From positions 1 through 64,000 of the forward strand of contig NC_026744.1 of assembly GCF_000210295.1 (NCBI RefSeq): a stretch of DNA of 64,000 nucleotides, read 5' to 3'. This document shows positions 1 to 10,196 of the stretch, piece after piece. The notes beneath the pieces were generated by a model, which did not search any database, was not told the DNA's origin, and saw nothing but the letters and a program-made list of their open reading frames with translations. Each line of letters opens with the position of its first letter. Positions within the stretch are counted from its first letter, which is position 1. A program made the translations under genes and the position numbers. This stretch comes from Trypanosoma brucei gambiense DAL972. Lineage: Eukaryota; Euglenozoa; Kinetoplastea; Trypanosomatida; Trypanosomatidae.

Positions 1-89
1 ATCAATTACTACATCAGCTAGAAGACATTAACACGCTTCTCCGTTAGCATATGTGAATTAACATTTGTAACATACAATTTTTAAAAAAA

Positions 90-3000
90 CTAATCTTCAT
101 CAAGTAAAATTTTGTTATCGGATATAATTACCACTGACGTGCTACTTAGTGTGGTGATGGAGTGATTGCTGTGAGTACCTGCGTAATGATCCGCCACACG
201 CCCAACCTTCGCTGCTATTCGGTGAATTACTTCCCGACAATATTCATCATTCCATTCTTCCGTATTAGTGCGAGGAAGCGGTACACGCCAACGTTCACAG
301 TACGGCATCAATAGTTTCTCACGTTGCTGACCTTTGAATGTTGCGAGTAACATTTGAAGTGAACTCATAATCATCTGAGCTGATTCACTTAATTCCACGT
401 GTGATGAGCTATTTTCACTTGTGGAGTTGGTGGTTTCATTCCCATCTTCAAAGTAATAATCATGATCCAAGCGTAGGGCTACAAAGGTACGACCCGGTAC
501 TGCATTAAGTTGGTATAATTGTACCGGTTGGGGAACACCACGCAACTGAACGGGCCCAAGCGCGGTTACATCAAGTTGATGCCGCTGTGATTCACTTAAA
601 GACATATAAGTTGCATGTGTTAGTAATACTTGCCCACCATTGGCAACGCTCTCCGTGCGAGCTGCCATATTGGTGGTGGGACCGTAGTAATCGAAACCTT
701 TTGTAACTTCATCATGTCGAATATCACAAAGCCCAGTGTGAATACCAATGCGTACACGCAAACCACTCCATAACCGACAATACACCTCAGAGTCCAGACA
801 TGCAGTAGGAGAAGTGTATTCATTATCCTCCTTTGCATTCGTTTCCTCAAACTCACGGTAGAAATTATCCAATGCATCCGTACCCCAATCATTGTGTAAA
901 AACATAAGTTGGAGGTCTGCTGCAAGTTGTACAGCCTTAAATGGGTCCTGACATGCAATCATGAAAGAATCACCAATAGTTTTCACTTCATAGCAGTCGT
1001 GCTTAAGTACCAGTTGGCGAATCATACGGTGATGTGCTGCCACAGCTTCAGTCATAATATCAGGGTAAGTTGCCCACTGTGCTGTGCTGCTTTCAATATC
1101 AGTGAAAATAAGTGTCACAGGATCAGTCGGCTGCCTCGGTGCTAGTTCGTTATCACGCTTGTTACTGATGGTACAGTATAGTGCTACTCCAAGGGTAACA
1201 AAAAGTAATAACGCAAAAACTAAACCAATAATGATGCCAACTACCTGAGAGGATGACAACTGAACACGAATTTTTTTGTACACAATAGAAGGTGTCACCG
1301 GCTCCTGCATTACAGGAAGGGTGGGATCCAATACGCGGCCGAAGGACCATACAGATATGTCTGTGGCACCATAATTCCAAACACAATTACCAGACAATTG
1401 TACACCGTTGGCTATACAATCAGCATCACTAAAGGGCCCATACCTCATATCATCAACAACAAAGGAAGTTTGCCAAAATATTTCATCAGACAATAGGGAA
1501 GAGCTAACCTTCTTCATGGGTAACAGAAGTGTTTGCATCACTCGAGCAATGGCAAAGCCACGGAGTGACATTGGTGACCATTGTGACGGATCGAGAATGG
1601 CTTCATGGTAAGCAATAATAGTTTCTGATGTGGAACTATTATCAGCCCAATGCGGCAAACTAGTGGCGAAAAGCAGGCGCTGTGCCTTGGCGTTTGCAGT
1701 CACACTGAACTCTAACTTCAGTTCCTCGTAATATAATAACAAGTCCGTGAATGTTATGAACACACGAGCTTGAGGATGGGTGTCAAGGTATTTTGATATC
1801 GTTTTCACATCGGGAGTTGTAAGTCCGAGTATGAACACGTCACCACCATGTTTCAAGTGCTCCATATGGATATCAGAAACATGTTCATTCAAAAGAACTC
1901 TGGACCCGAGTGATGCACCAAAAGTCATAAGTGACATGGACAGTACCTCAGCAACTTCAGCTGCTTCATCACTCCGAATTATAGTGTGAGCAATATGATT
2001 TGTTAAACGTGAGAAATACTGCGCAAGCACATACAGTTCTTGGGTGAGCGTAGGGAAAAAGTGTATGACATTCCTTTTGAATGTGCTCACCTGAGGAAAA
2101 ACTACCATAGGGTCAAAGAAGATAACACCCGGTGTGGTGAGCACCTCATTGGTTACAACACCGAATACAGCAGAAACAATCCTTTCATCCAATGTATCAA
2201 TAAGGTCCTTCGCAGCTCCTGAATATGAAGAATTAAGGGAATGAAGATAAAGTCGGTCTCTACCTTCCCCGAATATTCGGAGGAATGTAGCGAATATACC
2301 TCTGTAGTACCTCAGGTTAGCGCGGTGTGCATTTTCCATATCGGCCATCATTATTATGCTGCTGCTCATCGGGGCATACAAAGGAACACTTAAGGTACCG
2401 CACTCAGAACCTTTTTGAAGAAAGAACCCTCTCCTCAGCGAAGCAAACTGGTATTTTTCGACCACTTCCTTCATATACACTACACTTCCTCCTTGATTGC
2501 AACGACACACGGCGCCTTGAAGTTGAGCAGCACTGCCACACTCACCTCCAAAGTCACCAATTACCATATCATCAATCAAGTAACGGCGCTGATTATAAAG
2601 TGATAATCTAAACAAGGTGCGATTTGTTAATGATATGCTGTCAACTAATGCTCGCATAAGCATCTCTCCAGCAAGCCACCCAAGAACCATCAATTCTCCA
2701 CTGTTATGGTTTGTGTCAAAATGTTCTGGCTTCGCAAAGCCACCCCAGTTCTCGTTAGCATTCAAATATTTTGTCATTTCTTCACGGAAGCGTTGAATGA
2801 TTTTGTATCGTGTGTCACTCCCAAGTGGACCAGTACCAGTAATAATAAGTTGACCAGGTTTTAATTCCGTATTAGTTTCTTCCAAAGCTTCCTTCCAAGT
2901 ATTCAGCAGAAATGTTTGCGAACTAGACGTAGTGAGTACAAAGGCATCTGCTGTATGATGATCCTCTCTCACTAAATACTGAATAAATTTTTTGGTGGTG

Positions 3001-3815
3001 TCATGTGGAGAACCAAATAGCAGCACGGCTTGTGGTCGTGTCTTCACAAATTTCTCCCACTCCCTGTCGAACACGTCATCTCCAATACGCTCATTAACAT
3101 TACCATCAATGACAAATGTACCACACAACTTATATCCCATCATAGACATCACCTGCTCTGTAAAGGTATATGAAGAATCACCAAAGTTTGTGCCTTTCAG
3201 ATACATAAAACCCACGCGTCGAAGTCGAAGAAATACGACAACATAACGAATCAGAGCAAGTAACTCAGCTTTGGGTTCAACACTTGGATAATAGAAATGA
3301 GGATTCCACCCACGAACTTCATCAGAATAAGAGAGAGGTGCAAAGGCAACTAAATCATGTTCCTCTAATTTGTCTCGAATCCAAAGTACGTTTTGGTTCC
3401 CCAGTGGTCCAACTATAACAAGAAGCTGTTCTTTACTATTCTTTACTGCATCATTGAAAGTTTCTTCGATTGTTTGATTGTAAGATGATGGTGTTTGTAA
3501 AGAAATTTCGAAATCAGATGCCTTTTCGACACTATTGGTTGCCAAAGATGCACTCAAACCTGCGTTGAGGGAGTTTACAATTTCCACATCCGCCTTCATA
3601 TTATACATGAGATTCAGAACCTTAACAGTAACTTTGTCGGATGCTCTAACCGTCCGCATTAGCACCACAGTAGTCACTAATGCTGCGAATAATAACTTGC
3701 GGATGTGTGCGTGCCGTCGGTTATTTGCCATACGCGGCACACTCCTGTTGGTTGGCACTGGTGGTGAATGAAATGTTACAGCTTCCATGGTTGTAATGGC
3801 GTCCCTGTAGCACAT
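90..3815 (-). CDS. GRESAG4: Receptor-type adenylate cyclase, GRESAG4 family
   Basis: This 1241-residue membrane enzyme should convert ATP to cAMP at the cell or flagellar surface. After the first ATG the N-terminus holds a hydrophobic signal segment (FAALVTTVVLM), then a long extracellular region of two periplasmic-binding-like halves. A single transmembrane helix follows at about 857-881, then a class III cyclase domain at about 900-1105. Both metal aspartates are visible (FTDIESST and KTIGDSF), as is the NMAARTESV region, so the catalytic site looks intact. A tail of about 135 residues follows. The open frame extends to a GTG at 3827, but the first ATG after a likely splice acceptor (3862-3863) is at 3815; ATGs at 3788 and 3731 are alternatives. 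Family membership is certain; the exact paralogue and its ligand are not known. Confidence 0.95.
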   Translation of the reverse strand: MCYRDAITTMEAVTFHSPPVPTNRSVPRMANNRRHAHIRKLLFAALVTTVVLMRTVRASDKVTVKVLNLMYNMKADVEIVNSLNAGLSASLATNSVEKASDFEISLQTPSSYNQTIEETFNDAVKNSKEQLLVIVGPLGNQNVLWIRDKLEEHDLVAFAPLSYSDEVRGWNPHFYYPSVEPKAELLALIRYVVVFLRLRRVGFMYLKGTNFGDSSYTFTEQVMSMMGYKLCGTFVIDGNVNERIGDDVFDREWEKFVKTRPQAVLLFGSPHDTTKKFIQYLVREDHHTADAFVLTTSSSQTFLLNTWKEALEETNTELKPGQLIITGTGPLGSDTRYKIIQRFREEMTKYLNANENWGGFAKPEHFDTNHNSGELMVLGWLAGEMLMRALVDSISLTNRTLFRLSLYNQRRYLIDDMVIGDFGGECGSAAQLQGAVCRCNQGGSVVYMKEVVEKYQFASLRRGFFLQKGSECGTLSVPLYAPMSSSIIMMADMENAHRANLRYYRGIFATFLRIFGEGRDRLYLHSLNSSYSGAAKDLIDTLDERIVSAVFGVVTNEVLTTPGVIFFDPMVVFPQVSTFKRNVIHFFPTLTQELYVLAQYFSRLTNHIAHTIIRSDEAAEVAEVLSMSLMTFGASLGSRVLLNEHVSDIHMEHLKHGGDVFILGLTTPDVKTISKYLDTHPQARVFITFTDLLLYYEELKLEFSVTANAKAQRLLFATSLPHWADNSSTSETIIAYHEAILDPSQWSPMSLRGFAIARVMQTLLLPMKKVSSSLLSDEIFWQTSFVVDDMRYGPFSDADCIANGVQLSGNCVWNYGATDISVWSFGRVLDPTLPVMQEPVTPSIVYKKIRVQLSSSQVVGIIIGLVFALLLFVTLGVALYCTISNKRDNELAPRQPTDPVTLIFTDIESSTAQWATYPDIMTEAVAAHHRMIRQLVLKHDCYEVKTIGDSFMIACQDPFKAVQLAADLQLMFLHNDWGTDALDNFYREFEETNAKEDNEYTSPTACLDSEVYCRLWSGLRVRIGIHTGLCDIRHDEVTKGFDYYGPTTNMAARTESVANGGQVLLTHATYMSLSESQRHQLDVTALGPVQLRGVPQPVQLYQLNAVPGRTFVALRLDHDYYFEDGNETTNSTSENSSSHVELSESAQMIMSSLQMLLATFKGQQREKLLMPYCERWRVPLPRTNTEEWNDEYCREVIHRIAAKVGRVADHYAGTHSNHSITTLSSTSVVIISDNKILLDED

Positions 3816-3861
3816 GGTTAAAGACACACTTTGAAAAATTTTGGGGCGGCGCTACGTTGTT

Positions 3862-3878
3862 CTAAAAAGTTAAACAGA
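3862..3878 (-). promoter_or_regulatory. Probable spliced-leader acceptor of the cyclase gene
   Basis: On the minus strand a T-rich tract ends in AG at 3863-3862, 46 bases before the ATG at 3815. A second AG lies at 3853-3852. This placement makes 3815 the first ATG of the mature mRNA. Confidence 0.5.
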
Positions 3879-4807
3879 CTGATATGTAATGAATGGGATA
3901 TCTGAAGTAACGGTGAGATGTTGTGTCATTCTGAGTGAAGAGCAAACGGGCCTCGTATATTAATTCTGTGAACGTGTCTACAGACGATTCTTTAGATGGT
4001 GAATATTTATTCCTTCTTGCAGTGAACCAAAGCCTAACAGAAGTGACACCTGCTATCGAATGATTCGCCTTCACATTCAACCAGTTACAGACAATTAGTG
4101 TCTTTTTAAAATTGGCGGTAGATAACTTTGCTGACCAAGTGATAATTAAAAGATTTGCTGTAAAACGAATATAAGCAACTACACTTCACCGCAAAAATGG
4201 GGACATTGTGCTGCCACCCCTACGCTCATAGGGATTAGAAACCCTGCACAAAAGAATAAAAGATCACACGTAGTTGAAATCGTTTCTCGCCAAACGATTC
4301 GCGGCTGATCTCAACCCCCCTATTTCAGAAAAATTAACATCTGGTGTTCCGCTCAATTGCTACCGGGTGCTGTTACCAATCGTAGGTGAAGTTACAGCGG
4401 TGAAGTTATTTGTCCCTTCGGTACACCTTTAATAGTGAGAAAAAGAAAAAAAAATCAAAAGAGGGCACAAGTTGAGTTGGGTGAAAAGTATTAGACGAAC
4501 AGGTAGTGTATACGCATTGACGGTAACAGTCAAAGAAAAAAGAGGGAAAAAGTAACAACATCAATACCAATTAGAATGGAGTTGTGAGAGTAACACCACC
4601 TGAGACCCTTTTCTCGTTTCTTTCTTCATTGCGTCGCGTAAAAATAAAAAAAACAAAAGTGTAAACGGTTACGATGGGCTTCACACCTGTGCCAGTTTTT
4701 ATCCCGCCTGTACTGACGCCCTTTTGACACCCCAATTGACGTGCATAACTGACATTCAACAGTTTGAAAGGTTTCAGAGCCTCGGGTAATAATTTTTGAC
4801 TCAATAT
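3864..4807 (-). other. Gene-free spacer, 3' UTR of the 87-residue gene
   Basis: This AT-rich spacer lies between the small gene at 4808-5071 and the cyclase. Short open frames in it (72 and 77 codons) show no family resemblance and no good splice signal. It probably holds the 3' UTR of the small gene and the intergenic splice signals of the cyclase. Confidence 0.5.
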
Positions 4808-5071
4808 TTAGCGGCCGTCTCCACCCAAAAGAGAAGCCTCACTTTCGGGAATGTAATCGAGAACATCGATCCCATCTTCAAAGAACTCGTCGAGGAATTC
4901 GAAGTCTGAGTCAAATAATGTACCATAATCCTCATCATCATTCGCTGGTTTTTTTTGTCCATCACAACCATTAGTCCCACACCTCACGCTAGTGGCAAGT
5001 AGTGGCCGTGACATGCTACGCATATGGACCAAGAAATTACTTGTGATTGGGACGTGTAACCTCCGTAACAT
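4808..5071 (-). CDS. Small hypothetical protein, possibly mitochondrial, acidic C-terminus
   Basis: An 87-residue frame that starts at an ATG. The N-terminal 30 residues are rich in Arg, Ser, Leu and His with no acidic residues (MLRRLHVPITSNF...), as in a mitochondrial import sequence. A short cysteine pair (RCGTNGCDG) follows. The C-terminal half is strongly acidic and aromatic (DYGTLFDSDFEFLDEFF). A pyrimidine-rich run on the coding strand (complement of 5121-5150) is followed by AGs at about 5101 and 5084, giving a 5' UTR of about 10-30 bases, which supports a real gene. No family was recognised. It sits between a Bet1-like SNARE and the cyclase in the same transcription unit. Confidence 0.55.
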   Translation of the reverse strand: MLRRLHVPITSNFLVHMRSMSRPLLATSVRCGTNGCDGQKKPANDDEDYGTLFDSDFEFLDEFFEDGIDVLDYIPESEASLLGGDGR

Positions 5072-5147
5072 TTTCCCTGTTTCTTTTTTTAGACAATTAA
5101 CTTTAAGTCATGATTTAAAGTCAACAAAAAAAAGAATCAAAAAAGAA

Positions 5148-5162
5148 ATATATATATATATA
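5148..5162. repeat. Short TA microsatellite
   Basis: A run of alternating T and A just upstream of the small gene's splice region. It is typical of intergenic DNA in this window. Confidence 0.7.
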
Positions 5163-5316
5163 ACATGAAATTATTGGCTTTATTTGCACGACAAAATATA
5201 TAAATGTTTAGACATGTATCATAACAGTCGTACTTATGAGACTTCATATAATGGGAATAGTTACAAACAATGTTCCGAATGTGGAGAAAAAGATGATGAT
5301 GATGATAATGGCACGA

Positions 5317-5676
5317 CTATCGCAGTAGAACACACCAAAAGAAGATCAAAACGAAAAACACCACAACCCCAATTAAAAGTGTGTGGCGGAATCCATAACG
5401 TTGCACCACCTCTCCGATACGACCCACAGACCGATTGACACCACTCGATGCACGCGAGAAGGCGGAACCCACGAAAGAAAGCATTTGATTTTGTTCTTCC
5501 ACCTCTTGTCGTAATGTATCTGCGGAAGTTTTCACTTTAGCTGCTGTATTACCCAAAGCGTTCAACAGAGCCTCATTCTCCTTCACGAGATCTTCTTCAA
5601 ATTGCGCACGCTTCTCAGCACTTAAATCATCAGATTGTTTTTCCAAACGTTGCCCACCAAAGACGGTGGATCTCAT
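5317..5676 (-). CDS. Bet1-like SNARE, tail-anchored
   Basis: This 119-residue protein has the layout of a Bet1/Sft1-type Qc-SNARE: a short N-terminus, a heptad SNARE motif at about 28-88 and a C-terminal transmembrane anchor at about 99-118 ending in a few residues. The zero-layer glutamine is probably Q62 in EEQNQML, matching the QN pair typical of Bet1 proteins. Such proteins drive ER-Golgi or intra-Golgi membrane fusion. The open frame begins two codons earlier at TTG; the ATG is at 5676. Its length is close to that of yeast and animal Bet1. The subfamily call (Bet1 versus Sft1) is less sure than the SNARE call. Confidence 0.8.
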   Translation of the reverse strand: MRSTVFGGQRLEKQSDDLSAEKRAQFEEDLVKENEALLNALGNTAAKVKTSADTLRQEVEEQNQMLSFVGSAFSRASSGVNRSVGRIGEVVQRYGFRHTLLIGVVVFFVLIFFWCVLLR

Positions 5677-6623
5677 TTCCAAAGTGATAGATGTAAGTAT
5701 TTACCTTCGGCTTGCACGTAAAAAATCGCAATACACAAAAACACGCGCACACTTTTATTATTATCGTACACGAGTTCCGTGAAAAAACGTTCGCTAATTT
5801 CTATGACAGGCAAAGAGCAGTGCCCACCGGAAATAAATTGTCTTTTCTTTCCCTTTTTAAATGTGTAGAAGCAAATATGTTTTTTTTGTTCTTCCATTTC
5901 ACAGCCCAACAACAACAACAAAAAGAGATATATGGTAGCAATTGCGCTCACACTAAGTAACATCATAGCAGAGGACAAGAACGGTTGTAATTGTGTTTGC
6001 AAATATATAAACGTAAATATATATATTTCTTTTCCTCTTAACAGGCATTCCTCAGAATCCTTCCGTTTCGATAGCACACACACACACACAAAAAAAAAAG
6101 CATCGGTTTGTCATCGCAGCCGTTACGATTTCATCATGCGCCGGCAGCCAATGTTGCGTCGTCTCATCCGCCGCTTTTTGTCGTGTTCCATACGTATTTC
6201 TATACGATAGGGACGTTTAACGTTATATCCCATTCACCAACAAATGTTCTCTTGAGAAACTGTGACCAAAGCGCCAGCGATGGAGTAAACATAAGTAACT
6301 ACCCTTTTTTTTGCTTTTGCTTTTTTTCTTTTTTTTTTTTCACCGCTGACGGTGCGGCTGCTTCGACTATTTTTTTTTTGTGTGTACGCCTCCGATACTT
6401 ACTTTACATGAAATTTTTGGCAGGACAATGCGAAATGTACCAATTTTTTTTGAAAAATAAAAATACAACAAGGGGGAAAAATAAAACATAATGAAATAAA
6501 TACATATACTTGAATATTATATATATATATTTACATATTTGTATCAACAACAACAAACATAGTTATGGCGAATGCTTTTGGTAGTGTCGTTGAAGGTGAC
6601 ACGACGCGTGAAGTGAAATGCAA

Positions 6624-6654
<31 letters not shown>

Positions 6655-7190
6655 ATATATTAAAATAAACTGTTATGTGCATTTATATTTCCTTATAGGG
6701 AGGGGAAGGTGTAGACGCATGGACAGGGATAATTCTTTCTTCAAGTGCTCGGTGCTTCATGCAAATTACGAAATATTTATCGCAGTTCTACACAACCCCA
6801 ACAAATCAAACAAAAAAGCAAGCACTAACATATATCCATTTTGTTTTTCTCTAATTGTTTCTTTTTTTTTTCGAGTAAATTAAAAAAAAAAGGAAAGTGG
6901 AAATCAAGACGAAAACAATAACAACAGTAACAAAAAAGGGGGTACAATCCTTCCATCCAACCATTATGTGAACCCCTACAACTCTACCCTTCCTGTTTTC
7001 TTATCATTTTCTTTTTTTTTCAAATTTAAACATTCATTTTTCGTTCCTAATTTACTTCCGTTACGGGAGTTCCGACACGCTGCAAATTATAAAACATAAC
7101 CAAAACGGAGTGAAGGCGATGAACCGGCTTTGTTATTTTCCCGTTGCTGGTCATTTGAAACGCTTCGTCAAAAAACTCCACTTCCGGAAT
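5677..7190 (-). other. Long AT-rich 3' UTR/spacer, first copy partly duplicated
   Basis: This stretch holds the 5' UTR of the SNARE and the probable 3' UTR of the RAMP4-like gene. It is very AT-rich, with T and A homopolymers and a TA run at 6624-6650. No convincing coding frame is present. From about 6453 onward it is repeated after the gap at 9213. Confidence 0.55.
6624..6650. repeat. TA microsatellite, short form
   Basis: Alternating A and T for about 27 bases. The matching tract in the second copy (9390-9427) is about 11 bases longer. Confidence 0.8.
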
Positions 7191-7421
7191 TCACTCAACC
7201 ACACCGCCCCTATGGGAAGTAATGGTAAAATATATTTGAACCACCGTTGAACCGAGAACAATAAATAAAATTGTGGCGCCAAGCCAACTGGGCAATGCAG
7301 AGGCATTTTCACGCTTCTCGCGTAGTTTTTTCTTTTCCTCATCAGAGAGTCGTGGCATGCTGATTTGGCTGTTTTGCTTCTGCGCCTTCACGCGAATCAT
7401 CCTTGTAGGGCTTAAAGGCAT
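7191..7421 (-). CDS. SERP1: RAMP4/SERP1-like small ER membrane protein (copy 1)
   Basis: A 76-residue tail-anchored protein resembling stress-associated ER protein SERP1/RAMP4, which sits at the Sec61 translocon and stabilises nascent membrane proteins. A basic N-terminal half (MIRVKAQKQNSQIS, then LSDEEKKKLREKREN) is followed by the pattern LPSWLGATILFIVLGSTVVQI, which lines up with the PWLLALFIFVVCGSAIFQI-type helix of RAMP4. The start ATG at 7421 is the first after an acceptor AG at 7480-7479; an internal Met at residue 8 would give a length nearer to the animal protein. An identical protein is encoded at 9966-10196 in the second copy. Confidence 0.7.
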   Translation of the reverse strand: MPLSPTRMIRVKAQKQNSQISMPRLSDEEKKKLREKRENASALPSWLGATILFIVLGSTVVQIYFTITSHRGGVVE

Positions 7422-7478
7422 TTTTTTTAAAAAAAAATTTTGTTTTGTGTGTCGGGGTTGCTCCGGCTTAATTCGGTT

Positions 7479-7494
7479 CTAAAAAAAAAGGTTA
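7479..7494 (-). promoter_or_regulatory. Spliced-leader acceptor for RAMP4-like gene, copy 1
   Basis: On the minus strand an unbroken T tract ends in AG at 7480-7479, leaving a 5' UTR of about 57 bases. The second copy has the same signal at 10258-10257. Confidence 0.65.
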
Positions 7495-7751
7495 AAATCT
7501 ACTATTGATCGAATAGGGAGCGGAAATAACCGTTGATGATAATGACAATCAATAAAACAAAAAAAAAAGGGATCATCGAACACACACATGCGTGTCACAA
7601 CACGAACAGAAAAGTAGGCATTATATGATGATGAAATGCAACGACAAACCATGGCAAAGCACTGCGGTAAAAACAAAAAAATTGTAATAAATACTTCCTC
7701 ACAATAGAAGAGGATTAATAAAAATGCATTGAAGCAGGTGGCAGTGTCAGC
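7495..7751 (-). other. Spacer, 3' UTR of the 463-residue gene copy 1
   Basis: AT-rich spacer with no coding frame that I can support. It is repeated with several differences at 10273-10531. Confidence 0.5.
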
Positions 7752-9112
7752 CTATCGCACTCCATAACTTCGAAGGTTGAAATAATGGGCCTTCATACTC
7801 ATCCGCTTCCCCAACTCTTCCGAGTAGTTTTGTACACCACGCAAATCCTTTGAGAGATTCACACGGAAATAGAGATTGAAGGGTAATGCAAAGGGAATAC
7901 GTTTGGCGTAGTCAACAATGTGACCGAGGCATCGCTGTTCATCTTCTGCATTCCACCAAAAACAAACATTAGGGTGAAGAAAACAAGTAACATCAACAAC
8001 TGGTTGCAATAACTGACGCGTCACGTCCTGCGCTGAGGACCGAGTTACCTGGCGGAATGTACTTTTTACGATAATAGACGGCGCAAATGGTAAAATCACA
8101 GGAATACCACCAGAAAACAGTTGTGGAGGCGGCTCCTGAAACCATGGCACTTCGCTTCCATCTGCTCGCACAATCCGCTGCTCCACCACTTGTATCGCTT
8201 CATTACCCTCAGACAACCGTGGCACAACTTGAACGTTAAAAGCTGTTGCGTGACGGCTGGGAATGTCGGGATCACCCATTTCACCTGGTTTCAGATCGAG
8301 TGGTTGCCGGTCCCTTTCCACGGCATACATTTCTAACATTTCCCATATAACCTGTTTTGTGATATTTGCATGAAGTTCCCATTCCTCAGCCGCCTCCACA
8401 ATTTGCGGAATCACGCGTGGATCCTCCTGGTGGACACGAAACTCATATCCAATTGTAGTTACTTGAAAAGTTGGATTCTCCGGTGTGCTCCAAACACGCG
8501 GGCTGAGGGAATGATCAAAGCGACCAACAACAGAGAAATCTGGCTCGGAACGGACCTCCACAAGTACACCAGAGCGCTCAACACTCCTAACAGATGATCG
8601 CCTACACAACTGAAGTGCCGCGGTATTTGCTTTCGCCTTTCCCTCAAAGTAAACATCATTGGTATGTCCATTACGTCCACAACGCCATCCATGATTTGCA
8701 TTTCCTCGATTCATACAAACGACGGTGGAGTGCCTTGAGTCGGTTTGCCGGAGGACGCCACACACCTTCGCTTCAATTGCGGGAAGGAGAGCCGCGCGTT
8801 CCGTGCGTGTGAGATGCAACACCTTATCGAAAAGTACAATAAGTTCCTCACGGCTCAACCACTTGAGTTCATGCCAATCAATACCCTCATCCTTCAGTTT
8901 GTCGTAGTGCTTTTCCAAGTTACAAAGCATTTTGTATTGTCTCCGACCGACGTGCCCACTGAGTTTTTCCAAAATGAGTTTTAGAGAAGTGTACCTGTTG
9001 TTTTCGCCAACAACATTAAAAGTATTGCTCAGGACCATCTTTCGAGGCACCGAATATCGGGGATGATAACGGAGTGCATCCGCGGGAATAACACTACGTG
9101 TAGGAACCTTTG
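7752..9112 (-). CDS. Mitochondrial hypothetical protein, copy 1, N-terminus lost in gap
   Basis: This copy encodes the last 453 residues of the protein described at 10532-11923. By alignment to that copy the start codon would be at about 9143, inside the 100-N gap, so about 10 N-terminal residues are missing. Protein differences from copy 2 are few (RLSEGNEA versus PSSEGDEA, and NYSEE versus NYTEE near the C-terminus), and no frameshift is present. It may be an allele of the same gene placed in tandem by the assembler rather than a separate gene. Confidence 0.75.
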
Positions 9113-9212
9113 NNNNNNNNNNNNNNNNNNNNNNNNNNNNNNNNNNNNNNNNNNNNNNNNNNNNNNNNNNNNNNNNNNNNNNNNNNNNNNNNNNNNNNNN
9201 NNNNNNNNNNNN
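9113..9212. other. Assembly gap of 100 N
   Basis: Exactly 100 undetermined bases, the conventional size for a gap of unknown length. Repeated sequence abuts both edges. Confidence 0.98.
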
Positions 9213-9387
9213 CTTTTTAAAAATAAAAATACAACAAGGGGGAAAAAATAAAACATAATGAAATAAATACATATACTTGAATATTATATATATATATTTA
9301 CATATTTGTATGAACAACAACAAACATAGTTATGGCGAATGCTTTTGGTAGTGCCGTTGAGGGTGACACGACGCGTGAAGTGAAATG

Positions 9388-9433
<46 letters not shown>

Positions 9434-9965
9434 TAAAATAAACTGTTATGTGCATTTATATTTCCTTATAGGGAAGGGAAGGTGCAGACGCATGGACAGG
9501 GATAATTCTTTCTTCAAGTGCTCGGTGCTTCATGCAAATTAAGAAATATTTATCGCAGTCCTACACAACCCCAACAAATCAAACAAAAAAGCAAGCACTA
9601 ACATATATCCATTTTGTTTTTCTCTAATTGTTTCTTTTTTTTTTCGAGTAAATTAAAAAAAAAAGGAAAGTGGAAATCAAGACGAAAACAATAACAACAG
9701 TAACAAAAAAAGGGGGTACAATCCTTCCATCCAACCATTATGTGAACCCCTACAACTCTACCCTTCCTGTTTTCTTATCATTTTCTTTTTTTTTTATTTT
9801 TTAAACATTCATTTTTCGTTCCTAATTTACTTCCGTTACGGGAGTTCCGACACGCTGCAAATTATAAAACATAACCAAAACGGAGTGAAGGCGATGAACC
9901 GGCTTTGTTATTTTCCCGTTGCTGGTCATTTGAAACGCTTCGTCAAAAAACTCCACTTCCGGAAT
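9213..9965 (-). other. AT-rich 3' UTR/spacer, second copy
   Basis: Second copy of the spacer downstream of the RAMP4-like gene. It contains a TA run at 9390-9427 and no supported coding frame. Confidence 0.55.
9390..9427. repeat. TA microsatellite, long form
   Basis: Alternating A and T for about 38 bases, longer than the matching tract in copy 1. Confidence 0.8.
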
Positions 9966-10196
9966 TCACTCAACCACACCGCCCCTATGGGAAGTAATGG
10001 TAAAATATATTTGAACCACCGTTGAACCGAGAACAATAAATAAAATTGTGGCGCCAAGCCAACTGGGCAATGCAGAGGCATTTTCACGCTTCTCGCGTAG
10101 TTTTTTCTTTTCCTCATCAGAGAGTCGTGGCATGCTGATTTGGCTGTTTTGCTTCTGGGCCTTAACGCGAATCATCCTTGTAGGGCTTAAAGGCAT
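9966..10196 (-). CDS. SERP1: RAMP4/SERP1-like small ER membrane protein (copy 2)
   Basis: Encodes the same 76-residue protein as 7191-7421. Two base differences near the 5' end are silent. The acceptor AG lies at 10258-10257 after a T tract. If the flanking duplication is an assembly artefact, this and the first copy are one gene. Confidence 0.7.
   Translation of the reverse strand: MPLSPTRMIRVKAQKQNSQISMPRLSDEEKKKLREKRENASALPSWLGATILFIVLGSTVVQIYFTITSHRGGVVE

Larger units (their letters stand above)
6453..9112. repeat. Direct repeat copy 1, ends flush at the 9113 gap
   Basis: About 2.66 kb matching 9219-11892 at an offset of 2766 bases on the left and 2780 on the right. It carries the RAMP4-like gene and most of the 463-residue gene. 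I counted roughly 27 substitutions and several homopolymer or TA-length differences, nearly all before 8487; the last 626 bases look identical. The right end coincides exactly with the first N. Confidence 0.9.

Noticed and set aside
4571..4804. 77-codon minus-strand frame
   Set aside because: It lies in the probable 3' UTR of the 87-residue gene, with no splice signal between them and no family features.
5673..6089. 138-codon frame overlapping the SNARE upstream region
   Set aside because: It overlaps the SNARE start by a few bases and consists of low-complexity AT-rich translation.
9029..9323. Open frames crossing the first N gap, including a 523-codon frame extending to 9323
   Set aside because: Residues beyond 9112 come from Ns and AT-rich spacer, not from the gene's real N-terminus, which is seen intact in the second copy.
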